Positions 1-7,959 of a stretch of 64,000 bases of DNA are shown piece after piece. Every line of letters begins with the position of its first letter. The first letter of the stretch is position 1. This DNA is from an uncultured Chloroflexus sp. GTDB taxonomy: Bacteria; Chloroflexota; Chloroflexia; Chloroflexales; Chloroflexaceae. The stretch is from contig NZ_CALFBQ010000010.1 in the NCBI RefSeq assembly GCF_937951745.1, positions 1-64,000 on the forward strand, written 5' to 3'. Position numbers and translations under genes: made by a program. A model generated the notes under the pieces. It had not been told where the DNA came from. It ran no database searches and was given only the letters and a program-made list of their open reading frames with translations.

Positions 1-428
1 GTCGTTACGACGCTTCGACAGGCCCAGCGTACCGCGCTCGTCCATGAATGGCGCGCGTTCGCCGGTTGGCACGCGATGAGGAGCGGTTGCCAAAACCCTT
101 GGCCGGAGTGCATGTGCTGGCCAGTGCGATCCTCATACGGAAGCGGTTTATTCCCGTTACGGTCGAACGTACATAACAGGCTCTAAAAAGGAAGCGGCAA
201 GAGGGGCGTCATCTCCCAAGGTGGCACGCACTAACGGGTAGGGAATGGGGAGAATGGCCCCTGCCTCAGCCCTCCTCCGAAGGGGGAGGGAGAAACTCCG
301 CCTCTGGCGAGGGAAGGTTGAGAGGGGCTAAAGGGGTATTGACCGATGAGCGAAACGACAGGCAAGCAGGTAGCAAGCATAGAGCCTACTACCTGCCAAA
401 TTATCAAACCCTAAGCGCCTTGGCGCAA
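1..428. other. Gap downstream of rplT, possible gene fragment at the edge
   Basis: No gene is firmly supported here. On the minus strand positions 81 to 1 form an open frame from a GTG codon that reads VPTGERAPFMDERGTL and runs off the window; it has no Shine-Dalgarno sequence, so it may be only a fragment. Around 245-320 there is a C/T-rich then G/A-rich stretch (CCTCCTCC, then GGGGGAGGG) resembling the CCCCTCTCC hairpins found elsewhere in this window. No convincing terminator for rplT was found. Confidence 0.3.
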
Positions 429-788
429 TTACGCCGTTGCAGCCGCCTGCGCCTGCGCCACAATGCGGGCAAAGGCCTGCGGATCGCGGACAGCCAGATC
501 AGCCAGCATCTTGCGGTCAATCACAATATTCGCCTGCTTGAGGCCATTGATAAGGCGGCTGTATGTCGTGCCGTTGAGGCGAGCAGCCGCGTTAATACGC
601 ATAATCCACAGCCGGCGGAAATCACGCTTGCGACGGCGGCGATCACGGTACGCATCGGCGAGCGCATGCATCACCGCTTCATGAGCAACCTTATAGTGGC
701 GGCTACGCGCGCCGCGATAGCCCTTCGCCTGCTTTAACAGCTTCTTGTGGCGCTTGCGCACCATTGTGCCACGCTTAACACGAGCCAT
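429..788 (-). CDS. rplT: 50S ribosomal protein L20
   Basis: This is bacterial ribosomal protein bL20, which binds 23S rRNA early in large-subunit assembly. The 119-residue product begins [16 protein letters not shown] and carries the family's basic N-terminal helix and the core [15 protein letters not shown]. The length matches the usual 117-120 residues. The start at 788 was chosen over an upstream in-frame ATG (827) because a GGAG sits 7 nt before it and the family begins at MAR. It is the last gene of infC-rpmI-rplT, about 165 bp after rpmI. In other bacteria L20 represses this operon by binding its mRNA; whether that happens here is unknown. Confidence 0.97.
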   Translation of the reverse strand: MARVKRGTMVRKRHKKLLKQAKGYRGARSRHYKVAHEAVMHALADAYRDRRRRKRDFRRLWIMRINAAARLNGTTYSRLINGLKQANIVIDRKMLADLAVRDPQAFARIVAQAQAAATA

Positions 789-953
789 AGTTATTCTCCT
801 TTTGGCGGATCGGTCAGGGGGTGGCAAACCGAACCCTGAACTTCATCCGCACTATACCTTAAATTACCGGTAACGTCACAGGCCAGCAAAAGCCCTGCGT
901 GCAGCGCAGGGCCACCGTTCGCGACAGGTATGAGTGACCCGCCGCTTGCTTGC

Positions 954-1160
954 TTACTCTAGACCGTAAGGCAGCGCGACTTGCAACAGGCGGCGATTAG
1001 CCGGCGAGGTAGGCTGATCTTTGCCCCACGCGCGCTGTGATCGACTCGGACGGTTGCGCTTGTTGCCGCGAATCCCTCTCTGCTGCAAAAACTTGCCAGA
1101 CGCAGTCACCTTAAAGCGCTTTTTCGCGCCCTTATGCGTCTTCATTTTTATCTTTGGCAT
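954..1160 (-). CDS. rpmI: 50S ribosomal protein L35
   Basis: This is ribosomal protein bL35, a small, very basic component of the 50S subunit. The 68-residue product begins MPKIKMKTHKGAKKRF, the family signature, and the length is normal (64-68). The start at 1160 is preceded by AAGGAG on the minus strand; an in-frame upstream start at 1193 would add 11 residues absent from the family. It lies 55 bp downstream of infC and upstream of rplT in the conserved order infC-rpmI-rplT, and is presumably cotranscribed from the promoter near 2104-2132. Confidence 0.97.
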   Translation of the reverse strand: MPKIKMKTHKGAKKRFKVTASGKFLQQRGIRGNKRNRPSRSQRAWGKDQPTSPANRRLLQVALPYGLE

Positions 1161-1215
1161 TGAACTACTCCTTGTGCCCGATCGAGTCGGCAAACACCGA
1201 CTAGTTCCGTATCAC

Positions 1216-1962
1216 TTAGCGCCGTCGCCGGCGTTCCTGCTCGTCATCGTAATCTTCGTCTTCGTCGTCATCGTAGTCTTCGTCCTCGTCGATGAGATCA
1301 TCGTCTTCGTCAATCTCATCCTCATCGACGAGGTCTTCTTCTTCGTTCGCCGGCGTAGCCACAGGAGCGGCCGGCGCTTGGGCTGACTGGTCGTTCGCAG
1401 CAGCTTGGCGCTGAGCGGCAGCCTTTTGCGCCTGCTGGGCCGCTTTCAGCACCTTCGCTGTTGGCGCCAACAACATCGAAAGGACGCGCCCTTCCATCAG
1501 CGGCTTTTGCTCAATGACGGCAATATCGCTCAGTTGCTCAGCAATCTCATCGAGCATCTTGCGCCCGATTTCCGGGTGGGCCATTTCGCGACCGCGGAAG
1601 CGCAAGTTAAACTTCACCTTATCGCCAGCCAGCAAAAAGCGCCTTGCCTGATTCGCCTTGACGGCGACATCGTGATCGTCGGTTTTCGGCATCAGCCGGA
1701 TCTGCTTCAATTCTGACTGCTTCTGATTGCGGCGTGCTTCCCGCTCTTTCTTGCTCTGCTCGTAGCGGAATTTGCCATAATCGAGCAGGCGGCATACCGG
1801 CGGAACCGCATTGGGCGCGACTTCGACTAGATCGTACCCCCGCTCTTCGGCCATAGCTAGCGCCTCGCGTAAGGGGACGATGCCGACTTGGGTGCCGTTT
1901 TCATCGATCAGGCGCACTTCACGGGCGCGAATGCGATTATTGATGCGAAACCGGTCTCTGAT
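1216..1962 (-). CDS. infC: Translation initiation factor IF-3, apparent ATC start
   Basis: IF-3 binds the 30S subunit and checks the start codon and initiator tRNA. The frame is open through RDRFRINNRIRAREV, the conserved IF-3 N-terminus, which lies upstream of the first ATG (1917). No in-frame ATG, GTG or TTG precedes that block at a useful distance, but an ATC at 1960-1962 is preceded by AAGGAG (1970-1975) with a 7-nt spacer, so the start is placed there (248 aa). Non-standard AUU-type starts of infC are known in other bacteria and serve autoregulation. The C-terminus carries an Ala/Gln-rich linker followed by an unusually long acidic tail of Asp/Glu ending in five Arg (roughly residues 205-248). 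Confidence 0.93.
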   Translation of the reverse strand: MRDRFRINNRIRAREVRLIDENGTQVGIVPLREALAMAEERGYDLVEVAPNAVPPVCRLLDYGKFRYEQSKKEREARRNQKQSELKQIRLMPKTDDHDVAVKANQARRFLLAGDKVKFNLRFRGREMAHPEIGRKMLDEIAEQLSDIAVIEQKPLMEGRVLSMLLAPTAKVLKAAQQAQKAAAQRQAAANDQSAQAPAAPVATPANEEEDLVDEDEIDEDDDLIDEDEDYDDDEDEDYDDEQERRRRR

Positions 1963-1969
1963 AGCGCAA

Positions 1970-1975
1970 CTCCTT
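1970..1975 (-). promoter_or_regulatory. Ribosome binding site of infC
   Basis: On the minus strand AAGGAG lies 7 nt upstream of the ATC codon at 1962-1960. It decides the unusual start because the next downstream ATG would leave out the conserved IF-3 N-terminal residues. Confidence 0.75.
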
Positions 1976-1985
1976 CGTCTTTCGA

Positions 1986-2035
1986 GCGGTGACGACTGCC
2001 TGCCGGAAGCGGGTTGCTGGGATGAGCGTCACCGT
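1986..2035 (-). promoter_or_regulatory. Structured leader of the infC-rpmI-rplT mRNA
   Basis: Perfectly complementary arms CGGTGACG (1987-1994) and CGTCACCG (2027-2034) enclose about 32 nt that can pair further. The structure lies within the roughly 135-nt leader between the promoter and the infC ribosome binding site. L20-binding leaders are known upstream of infC in other bacteria; an L20 role here is inferred from position only. Confidence 0.5.
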
Positions 2036-2103
2036 TAAGGCGAACCTTTTTATGCAGACGACAATAAGATATCGACGTGAACCTCTGCTCACATCAAGCC
2101 TGC

Positions 2104-2132
2104 ATTATACCAGTCTGTGTAGGGATCGTCAA
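2104..2132 (-). promoter_or_regulatory. Housekeeping promoter of infC-rpmI-rplT
   Basis: On the minus strand a -35 box TTGACG (2132-2127), a 17-bp spacer and a perfect -10 box TATAAT (2109-2104) form a near-consensus primary sigma factor promoter. Transcription would begin near 2097, giving a 5' leader of about 135 nt before the infC start. Confidence 0.8.
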
Positions 2133-2193
2133 ACGAATAGCCCCTTAAAAGCGTCTTTCTTTCATTTCCATAATAGCAAATGAGCTGGCCTGA

Positions 2194-2222
2194 TTGCGCC
2201 GCCTTCCGTTCTATGCTATCAT
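2194..2222 (+). promoter_or_regulatory. Probable promoter of the thi operon
   Basis: TTGCGC (2194-2199), a 17-bp spacer and TATCAT (2217-2222) preceded by TGC form an extended -10 promoter. It would start transcription a few bases before the TPP aptamer. Confidence 0.55.
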
Positions 2223-2239
2223 AGATCTAACAATTTGCA

Positions 2240-2346
2240 TGCCGGGGGAGCTTGGGAGAACCGAGCTGAGAGGGCACCTTTGGCTATTGCCACCGGTGCC
2301 GACCCTCTGAACCTGATCTGGGTGATGCCAGCGGAGGGAAGGGCAG
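2240..2346 (+). ncRNA. TPP riboswitch (THI element)
   Basis: The stretch contains the hallmark conserved segments of the thiamine pyrophosphate aptamer: CTGAGAGGG near 2264, ACCCTCTGAACCTGATCTGG at 2302-2321, then GATGCCAGCGGAGGGAAG. These are the P2/J and P4-P5 sensor regions. It directly precedes an intrinsic terminator and the thiamine salvage genes thiM, thiE and thiD. By family knowledge TPP binding favours the terminator, so high thiamine pyrophosphate should switch off the operon. Confidence 0.95.
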
Positions 2347-2386
2347 TGCGCAGTCCGACGCACGGTCTGCGTATATTGTAAACTCA

Positions 2387-2415
2387 CCGTCCTGCCGCGG
2401 CAGGGCGGTTTTTTT
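2387..2415 (+). terminator. Attenuator terminator of the TPP riboswitch
   Basis: CCGTCCTGC pairs with GCAGGGCGG around a CGCG loop and is followed by seven T residues (2409-2415). It lies between the aptamer and thiM, the expected place for the riboswitch expression platform. Confidence 0.9.
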
Positions 2416-2460
2416 GTCCCTGCGCGACGCTCATCCGTTTGCTGGCGCAAGGAGGCAACG

Positions 2461-3294
2461 ATGACTTTGAACGAACAGATCGCAGAGTTGCGGGAACGGG
2501 TGCGCCAGCAGCGCCCCCTGATTCACCACATCACCAATTTCGTAGTGATGAACGACACGGCTAATGTGACACTCCATATCGGCGGGTTGCCGGTGATGGC
2601 GCACGACCGTGAAGAGGTGGCCGAGATGGTGGCAATGGCCGGTGCGTTGGTGCTAAATGTGGGGACGTTGTCGCCTGATTGGATCGAAGCCATGCTGATC
2701 GCCGGCAAGCGGGCGAACGAGCTGGGTATCCCGATCGTGCTCGATCCGGTTGGCGCCGGGGCAACCTCGCTGCGCACGGCGAGCAATCGCCGCTTGCTTG
2801 AGGAATTGCGGGTCGCGGTGGTGCGCGGCAATTCAGGTGAAATCGGCGCGCTGGCCGGCATGGGTGGCGTGGTGAAAGGGGTTGAGGCGGTAGTTGAGGC
2901 CGATGATCCGGTGGCGGCGGCGCAGGCGCTGGCGCAACAGTATCAGACGGTGGTAGCGGTCACTGGGAAGCGCGATATTGTTACCGATGGCAGCCGGGTG
3001 TTGGCGATCGATAACGGTCACGAGTGGCTGAAGACGCTGACCGGCACTGGTTGTTCAGCGACGACCGTAATCGCGGCCTTTACGGCGGTCGAACGCGATT
3101 ATGTGCTGGCTGCCGCAGCTGGCTTGGCCTGTTTTGGGCTGGCGGCTGAGCTGGCCGCCCCGCAAGCGCATGGCCCAGCCAGTTTCAAGGTGGCCTTCTA
3201 CGATGCGATATACCACCTGTCGGCAGAACAGATTCGCGCTGGTGTGCGAGTGACCAGCTTGAGCGATGACCAGAGCATCGCAGTGGCGCGGTAG
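2461..3294 (+). CDS. thiM: Hydroxyethylthiazole kinase
   Basis: ThiM phosphorylates 4-methyl-5-(2-hydroxyethyl)thiazole, salvaging the thiazole half of thiamine. The 277-residue cytosolic protein has the ribokinase-like fold: substrate region PLIHHITNFVVMND (about 20-33), the segment LDPVGAGAT, VRGNSGEIGAL, and the C-terminal anion-hole and base motif LTGTGCSAT. The length is normal (about 265-280). A strong AAGGAGG lies just upstream of the ATG. It is the first gene after the TPP riboswitch and begins the salvage operon thiM-thiE-thiD. Confidence 0.96.
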   Translation: MTLNEQIAELRERVRQQRPLIHHITNFVVMNDTANVTLHIGGLPVMAHDREEVAEMVAMAGALVLNVGTLSPDWIEAMLIAGKRANELGIPIVLDPVGAGATSLRTASNRRLLEELRVAVVRGNSGEIGALAGMGGVVKGVEAVVEADDPVAAAQALAQQYQTVVAVTGKRDIVTDGSRVLAIDNGHEWLKTLTGTGCSATTVIAAFTAVERDYVLAAAAGLACFGLAAELAAPQAHGPASFKVAFYDAIYHLSAEQIRAGVRVTSLSDDQSIAVAR

Positions 3295-3322
3295 GGGGTG
3301 GCTGGGCGCATCGCACGATGGC

Positions 3323-3446
3323 GCATGCGGCAGGTTGATTGCCGCCTGTCATCCGGTGTGTTATGGAGTGCGGCAGGGTGACTGCCGTACTCCAAACAGC
3401 TCGCACTCATTGCATGATGGTGTGCGGCAGGTTGATTGCCGCCTGT
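3323..3446. repeat. Three short palindromes between thiM and thiE
   Basis: Three related inverted repeats lie in tandem: 3323-3349 and 3419-3446 (GCGGCAG-GTTGATT-GCCGCC type) and 3364-3394 (GGAGTGCGGCAG with arm CTGCCGTACTCC). They belong to the GAGTGCGGCAG hairpin family also found near 44.7 kb and 57.7 kb. In mRNA they would form stable stems between two genes of one operon. Confidence 0.8.
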
Positions 3447-3465
3447 TATACCGAATGTCTCATCT

Positions 3466-4128
3466 ATGCAAACAAAAACTCACATTGACTGGAGCCTCTA
3501 CGTCGTCACCGATGCTGGCTTGTCGCGGGGCCGGTCGCATCTGGCGGTGATCGAAGCGGCCATTGCTGGCGGTGCGACGGTGGTGCAGTATCGCGAAAAG
3601 GCGGCTGCTACCCGCCAGATGATTGCCGAGGCGCAGGCCTTGCGCGAACTGACCCGACGCGCTGGCGTGCCGTTGATCGTCAATGACCGGCTCGATGTGG
3701 CTTTGGCGATTGATGCCGATGGGGTGCATGTCGGCCAAAACGATATGCCGGCGGCGTTGGCCCGCCGCTTGATCGGCCCAGACAAGATCTTGGGAGTCTC
3801 GACAGCTAATCTGGCCGAAGCAATGCAGGCAGTGCAAGACGGCGCTGATTATCTGGGGGTGGGGCCGGTGTTGGCCACCCCAACCAAACCCGACGCTGCA
3901 CCGCCGATCGGGATGGATGGCCTACGTGAGATTTGTCGGCACGTGCCGATACCGGTCGTCGCGATTGGCGGGATCAATGCGACGAATGCTGCCGATGCTA
4001 TCGCCGCCGGCGCGCAAGGCATCGCCGTCGTGTCGGCGGTGGTCGCTGCCGAGGATGTAGCTACGGCGGCGCGACAGTTGCGCGCGCTTGTCGCTGCCGC
4101 TCGCGCCAATGCGCATAGAAAGGAGTAA
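3466..4128 (+). CDS. thiE: Thiamine-phosphate synthase
   Basis: ThiE joins HMP pyrophosphate and thiazole phosphate to give thiamine phosphate. The 220-residue TIM-barrel protein shows WSLYVVTDAGLS at the start, the QYREK motif (about residue 45), VNDRLDVALAIDADGVHVGQNDMP, the phosphate-binding loop LGVSTANLAEA, and YLGVGPVLATPTKPDA followed by VVAIGGI. The ATG at 3466 was chosen because an upstream in-frame ATG (3436) falls inside a palindromic repeat. Neither start has a clear Shine-Dalgarno sequence. The gene lies between thiM and thiD and is under the same TPP riboswitch. Confidence 0.95.
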   Translation: MQTKTHIDWSLYVVTDAGLSRGRSHLAVIEAAIAGGATVVQYREKAAATRQMIAEAQALRELTRRAGVPLIVNDRLDVALAIDADGVHVGQNDMPAALARRLIGPDKILGVSTANLAEAMQAVQDGADYLGVGPVLATPTKPDAAPPIGMDGLREICRHVPIPVVAIGGINATNAADAIAAGAQGIAVVSAVVAAEDVATAARQLRALVAAARANAHRKE

Positions 4129-4130
4129 CT

Positions 4131-4934
4131 ATGGCGCTGCCACGCTGTTTGACGATTGCCGGCTCTGATTCGGGTGGCGGAGCTGGTATTCAGGCCGATC
4201 TCAAGACCTTTGCTGCGCTAGGGGTGTATGGCATGAGTGCCCTCACCGCAGTGACGGCGCAGAATACGATCGGTGTGCAAGGTGTGATTGAATTGCCGGC
4301 AGCGTTTGTTGGCCAGCAGATCGATTCGGTGGTCAGCGATATTGGCGTAGATGCGGTTAAGACCGGGATGCTGGCTAATGCCGAAATCATCGCCGTGGTT
4401 GCTGAGAAAGCGCGCGCCTATCGGTGGCCCGCGCTGGTTATCGATCCGGTGATGGTCGCTAAGAGCGGCGATCCGCTTCTGCACCCAGAGGCACAGACGG
4501 CCTTGATCGAGCTGCTCTTGCCGCTGGCGACGATTGTCACTCCCAACTTGCCTGAAGCGCGTGCCTTGACCGGCATGGCGATCGAGGCAGTTGCTGAGAT
4601 GGAGCAGGCGGCGCAAGTGATCTATCGTATGGGGCCGCGCTGGGTGTTGGTCAAGGGTGGCCATTTACAAGGCGATAGCATTGATGTGCTCTATGATGGG
4701 GTGCAGTACCGCTATTTCACCTCACCCCGGATCGAAACCCGCCACACGCATGGCACTGGTTGTACGTTTGCATCGGCAATTGCGGCTGGCTTGGCGAAAG
4801 GGCTTGCCGTACCCGATGCCGTTCAAGCGGCTAAGGAATATATTACCTTGGCCTTGCGCCATGCGCCGGGTTTGGGCCATGGTCACGGGCCGGTGCATCA
4901 TTTTGCTGCGTGGTATGAGCAAACGTCGTTATAG
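4131..4934 (+). CDS. thiD: Hydroxymethylpyrimidine/phosphomethylpyrimidine kinase
   Basis: ThiD phosphorylates HMP twice to HMP pyrophosphate, the other substrate of ThiE. The 267-residue ribokinase-fold protein begins LTIAGSDSGGGAGIQADLKTF, the family signature, and contains VTAQNT, DPVMVAKSGDPLL, VTPNLPEA, VLVKGGH and the catalytic HGTGCTFASAIAA. AAAGGAG lies upstream of the ATG and the gap to thiE is 2 bp. With ThiM and ThiE it completes a thiamine salvage pathway; the de novo genes thiC and thiG are not in the window. Confidence 0.97.
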   Translation: MALPRCLTIAGSDSGGGAGIQADLKTFAALGVYGMSALTAVTAQNTIGVQGVIELPAAFVGQQIDSVVSDIGVDAVKTGMLANAEIIAVVAEKARAYRWPALVIDPVMVAKSGDPLLHPEAQTALIELLLPLATIVTPNLPEARALTGMAIEAVAEMEQAAQVIYRMGPRWVLVKGGHLQGDSIDVLYDGVQYRYFTSPRIETRHTHGTGCTFASAIAAGLAKGLAVPDAVQAAKEYITLALRHAPGLGHGHGPVHHFAAWYEQTSL

Positions 4935-4954
4935 CTGGTGATAAGGGTAATTCT

Positions 4955-4990
4955 GCCGAGGCGGCCACACTGGCTGTCTCGGCTCTTTTA
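4955..4990 (+). terminator. Terminator of the thi operon
   Basis: GCCGAG (4955-4960) pairs with CTCGGC (4978-4983), with an inner GGCCA/TGGC pairing, followed by TCTTTTAG. It lies 20 bp after the thiD stop codon. Confidence 0.75.
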
Positions 4991-5058
4991 GTTGACCAGT
5001 ATGGTACCCTTACCACGGATGAAAGCCAACAAGTATTTGAAGAGTAAGAACAATACCT

Positions 5059-5857
5059 ATGCGTGTGTGGAATAAAGTCATGGTCGTGAGCGGCGGCGGT
5101 AGCGGGATTGGGCGAGCTTTGATGTTGCATTTACTGGCGAAAGGGGTGCGTTTAGCGGCAGTTGATCTGAATCCGGCGTCGTTGCGCGCGACGATGCAAT
5201 TGGTGCGCAGGCCAGCCGGCTTTCAACCCGCGAGCTGAACCTTACCGATCGCGCCGCCATATCTGCTTTGCCGGCGCAAGTCGTGGCTGCCCACGGCGCA
5301 GTCGATGGTCTGATCAACAACGCCGGCATCGTTCAGCCATTTGTGCGCGTGCCTGATCTTGATGAGGCGACGATTGAACGGATCATGAATGTCAATTTCT
5401 ACGGCACCGTATGGATGACTAAAGCCTTTTTGCTCCACCTGCTAGCCCGGCCCGCAGCGCATATTGTGCATGTTTCGAGTATGGGCGTCTTTTGCCGGTG
5501 AGGGGACAAACCATCTACGGCGCAGCCAAAGCAGCGGTGAAGCTCTTTACTGAAGGACTGTATTCTGAACTACTGGCAACCAAAGTGCGGGTGACCGTCG
5601 TCTTTCCCGGCGCCGTCAGTACCAACATTACGGCGAATTCAGGCGTGAGCAGTTTGCCGCGCACCGATAAACAACCCGCCATCACGCCATTGCCTGTCGA
5701 GCGGGCAGCGCAGATCATCGTCGAGGGTATGGAGCGCAATCGGTTTCGAGGGCTGGTCGGCAATGATGCGACAATGATGGATCGACTCGACCGGCTCAAT
5801 CCGCAGTTTGCTGGGCGCCTGCTCTTTCGCCAAATAAAGAGCTTGCTGGCGCAATAG
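5059..5857 (+). pseudogene. Short-chain dehydrogenase/reductase, two frameshifts
   Basis: Read across three frames this is one Rossmann-fold SDR: the cofactor loop SGGGSGIGRA at the start in the first frame, LINNAGI and HVSSMG in the second, and YGAAKAAVKL (catalytic YxxxK) plus FPGAVSTNI in the third. The first frame stops at about 5236 and the second at 5501. The joins look like single missing bases, near 5203-5206 (a G) and near 5490-5494 (a T in a short T run). All catalytic residues survive, so decay is recent, or one or both indels are sequencing errors. It is convergent with the HTH regulator at 5882. Confidence 0.85.
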
Positions 5858-5881
5858 CAGTGGTGCTAACGACGCCGCTGC

Positions 5882-6439
5882 TCACACCTCGCTGTCAACC
5901 GGATGCTCAGTTTGCTTGTTAAGCAGTGGGTGCCCCATCACAAACAGTCGCCGCAATGTGCGGCCTGCTGTCGGTGAATGCTGCTCGAACTGGTGGAGGA
6001 GTTGGTAGATCGTTTCACAAAGGTGGTGAAATTCTTCATCGGTAGCCCAAAAGGTATGATCACGCGCCGCAATGGATTCGAGATTGGGTTGACCGTATTC
6101 GATCAGATAGCGGGCGAGATCTTGCGCAACAATTGCGCCATAGATGCTGATATGATCGGCTAGTTTCTGAATGCCTTCTGGCTGTTTGACAATGTCTGGA
6201 TCAATGCGTCCATCAATGGCAGCGAAGAAACGCTCTTCAATCCCGTTGACATGCCGGGTGGCGGCAACTTTGATAACTCCGGCGTCGAGCATCTTGTGAA
6301 TGTGGCGGTAGAGCGATGGGCGTGGCACATCGGGCAGTAAACGGCTCAGTTGGTTAATCGAATAGGGGCCACTGTACAAGGTTTGGAAGATGCGCATCCG
6401 TACTGGATGGTTAATAACATCGAATTTGTGCAGAATCAT
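5882..6439 (-). CDS. Winged-helix (ArsR-like HTH) transcriptional regulator
   Basis: The 185-residue protein has an N-terminal winged-helix domain (about 5-75): VINHPVRMRIFQTLY, then INQLSRLL and the recognition-helix region RPSLYRHIHKMLDAGVI, followed by the wing. This layout is typical of ArsR-like HTH regulators. The remaining 110 residues are helical with no recognised ligand or metal motif. GGAGT lies upstream of the ATG. It is convergent with the SDR pseudogene; its target is unknown. Confidence 0.8.
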   Translation of the reverse strand: MILHKFDVINHPVRMRIFQTLYSGPYSINQLSRLLPDVPRPSLYRHIHKMLDAGVIKVAATRHVNGIEERFFAAIDGRIDPDIVKQPEGIQKLADHISIYGAIVAQDLARYLIEYGQPNLESIAARDHTFWATDEEFHHLCETIYQLLHQFEQHSPTAGRTLRRLFVMGHPLLNKQTEHPVDSEV

Positions 6440-6729
6440 CGTCGACTCCTAACGCCATCAAATCTGAGATCGTTTGTTGATTATACCACTTCTTTCGGCG
6501 CAGGTAGCAATCGGTGATGACGAGGGTTGTTCTAGACGAGGCGAGCATCGTCTCGACCGCGTGGATCAATTACTTGCTCACCCAAGCGCTATCTTTTCGT
6601 GTGTTATCAACATGACATGCGGAAATCATTTACCAGAAAGAATACGACCCTTCCCGGCTATACCTTCGCATAGCCGGGAGGCAATAGTGAGATTGTTGCG
6701 GAACGTGGAGGTGCCGGTGGCAAGCGTGT
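6440..6729. other. Intergenic region without recognised content
   Basis: This gap separates the start of the HTH regulator from the end of the LamG lipoprotein gene (both minus). The segment CCCGGCTATACC-TTCGC-ATAGCCGGG near 6654-6680 is a palindrome that could terminate or insulate transcription. A small plus-strand open frame across the gap has no ribosome binding site and no recognisable product. Confidence 0.4.
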
Positions 6730-7758
6730 CTAACTGCGGATAATCATCGGCAGAAATGCTCGTGGGGTGAGCGGCGCGCTGCTACTAGCGAAGGGGGTGT
6801 CGGTCGACCAATGTTGCGCCGCGCCGCCAGTGCGCGGTTGCAATACGCCGGGACTTTGGTTGCCCGGCGTGCTATCGCCGATTGCTGTGCCGCTGCCTTC
6901 ATCAAAGCGGTAAAGGGCCACCGTGTTAGCGTCGACGGGGTGCGGTGCCGTGGGTCGGGCAAAATCGCCAGTATAACGCACGATATTCGATATCCGCACG
7001 TCATCGAGCAGGCCGTTGTAATAGCGACTGCCCGGATAGTCATGCTTTTCGGCGCCAAATACGAGGTAGGGGTCACTGTTGGGGTACGAGGTTGGGCGAT
7101 TGAGCCGATAATCAATCCGTCCGCTCGGCCCGTTTATCTGTGCGTCGAGCTGGCCGTCGACAAACAGCCGCACCTGCCCGCTATTGGCCCGGGTGACGGC
7201 AATGTGATGCCATACACCGTCGGTGACAGTGCGATTGCCCTTCAGTAATCGATCGTCGTTGCCGACACTAAAACCAACAACTAATTTACCGTCGCAAATG
7301 GCAATGCCATAATCACCGTAATCACCGTTGCCAAAGATGTCGCGGTCGATAATGATATTGCCGTAATACCATCCCTCGCAAGCCGGCGCCATATTATCGG
7401 CGGCATTGGCTTTCATCCAAAACTCTAGCGTCAGATCGCGGTCAACATTCACCGGGCGCGAACTGATACCGCTGCTGTTGATCGTTACGAGCGGGATCTT
7501 GATCCGGTCGAGATCATTGGTGCTGCTGCCGAAAAACCGAATGGAGGAGCCGCCGGCTGTGCTTGGCGTTGCGGTGGCGGACGTTGTGGCGAGAGAGCTA
7601 GGTACGGTTTGCACAAGGCTGCTAGTGGTAGTTAGGTCTGGGGTGATCGTGTCTGCCGGACCTTGGGCAAGCGTAGGTGATGGGATCGCGTTGCTTGCAC
7701 TACAACCAATGAGAACGCCAATCAGAATTACGATGCCTATTAGCCGATACGAGTGCAT
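6730..7758 (-). CDS. LamG-domain lipoprotein
   Basis: The 342-residue protein starts with a lipoprotein signal peptide whose lipobox is LIGC (about residue 19), then a Ser/Thr/Pro-rich linker (about 20-75). The rest is a LamG/concanavalin-A-like jelly roll: LTLEFWMKA, GVWHHIAVTR, VRLFVDGQL, GLLDDVRI and TVALYRFDEGSG are hallmark strands. Such proteins are exported, membrane-anchored and usually bind glycans, but no ligand can be assigned. AGGAGGGG precedes the ATG. Confidence 0.85.
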   Translation of the reverse strand: MHSYRLIGIVILIGVLIGCSASNAIPSPTLAQGPADTITPDLTTTSSLVQTVPSSLATTSATATPSTAGGSSIRFFGSSTNDLDRIKIPLVTINSSGISSRPVNVDRDLTLEFWMKANAADNMAPACEGWYYGNIIIDRDIFGNGDYGDYGIAICDGKLVVGFSVGNDDRLLKGNRTVTDGVWHHIAVTRANSGQVRLFVDGQLDAQINGPSGRIDYRLNRPTSYPNSDPYLVFGAEKHDYPGSRYYNGLLDDVRISNIVRYTGDFARPTAPHPVDANTVALYRFDEGSGTAIGDSTPGNQSPGVLQPRTGGAAQHWSTDTPFASSSAPLTPRAFLPMIIRS

Positions 7759-7959
7759 GTTCCCCTCCTTAATGGTATGGTGTGGAATGGTCTGGACAAG
7801 GCAGTGCCGAGCCTAGCCTCCCCGCAGCATATCCGCTCAGCGCGAATGAGGTTGGGCAAAGCAGTATCGCGCTGGATAGAGATAGCGTTGCGTTCATCGG
7901 GTGGTATAGAAGTGACATACCACATCGCGAGTGCATGATCAATAGCCGGAAGGTACCGG

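Noticed and set aside
2211-2450. Minus-strand 79-codon frame across the TPP riboswitch
   Set aside because: It lies antisense to a well-supported riboswitch and has no ribosome binding site.
3323-3446. Possible CRISPR array from three similar repeats
   Set aside because: The repeats are unequal, spaced irregularly, differ in their arms, occur elsewhere singly, and no cas genes are present.
6474-6743. Plus-strand 89-codon frame upstream of the LamG gene
   Set aside because: It has no ribosome binding site, overlaps the lipoprotein gene's 3' end and has no recognisable sequence.
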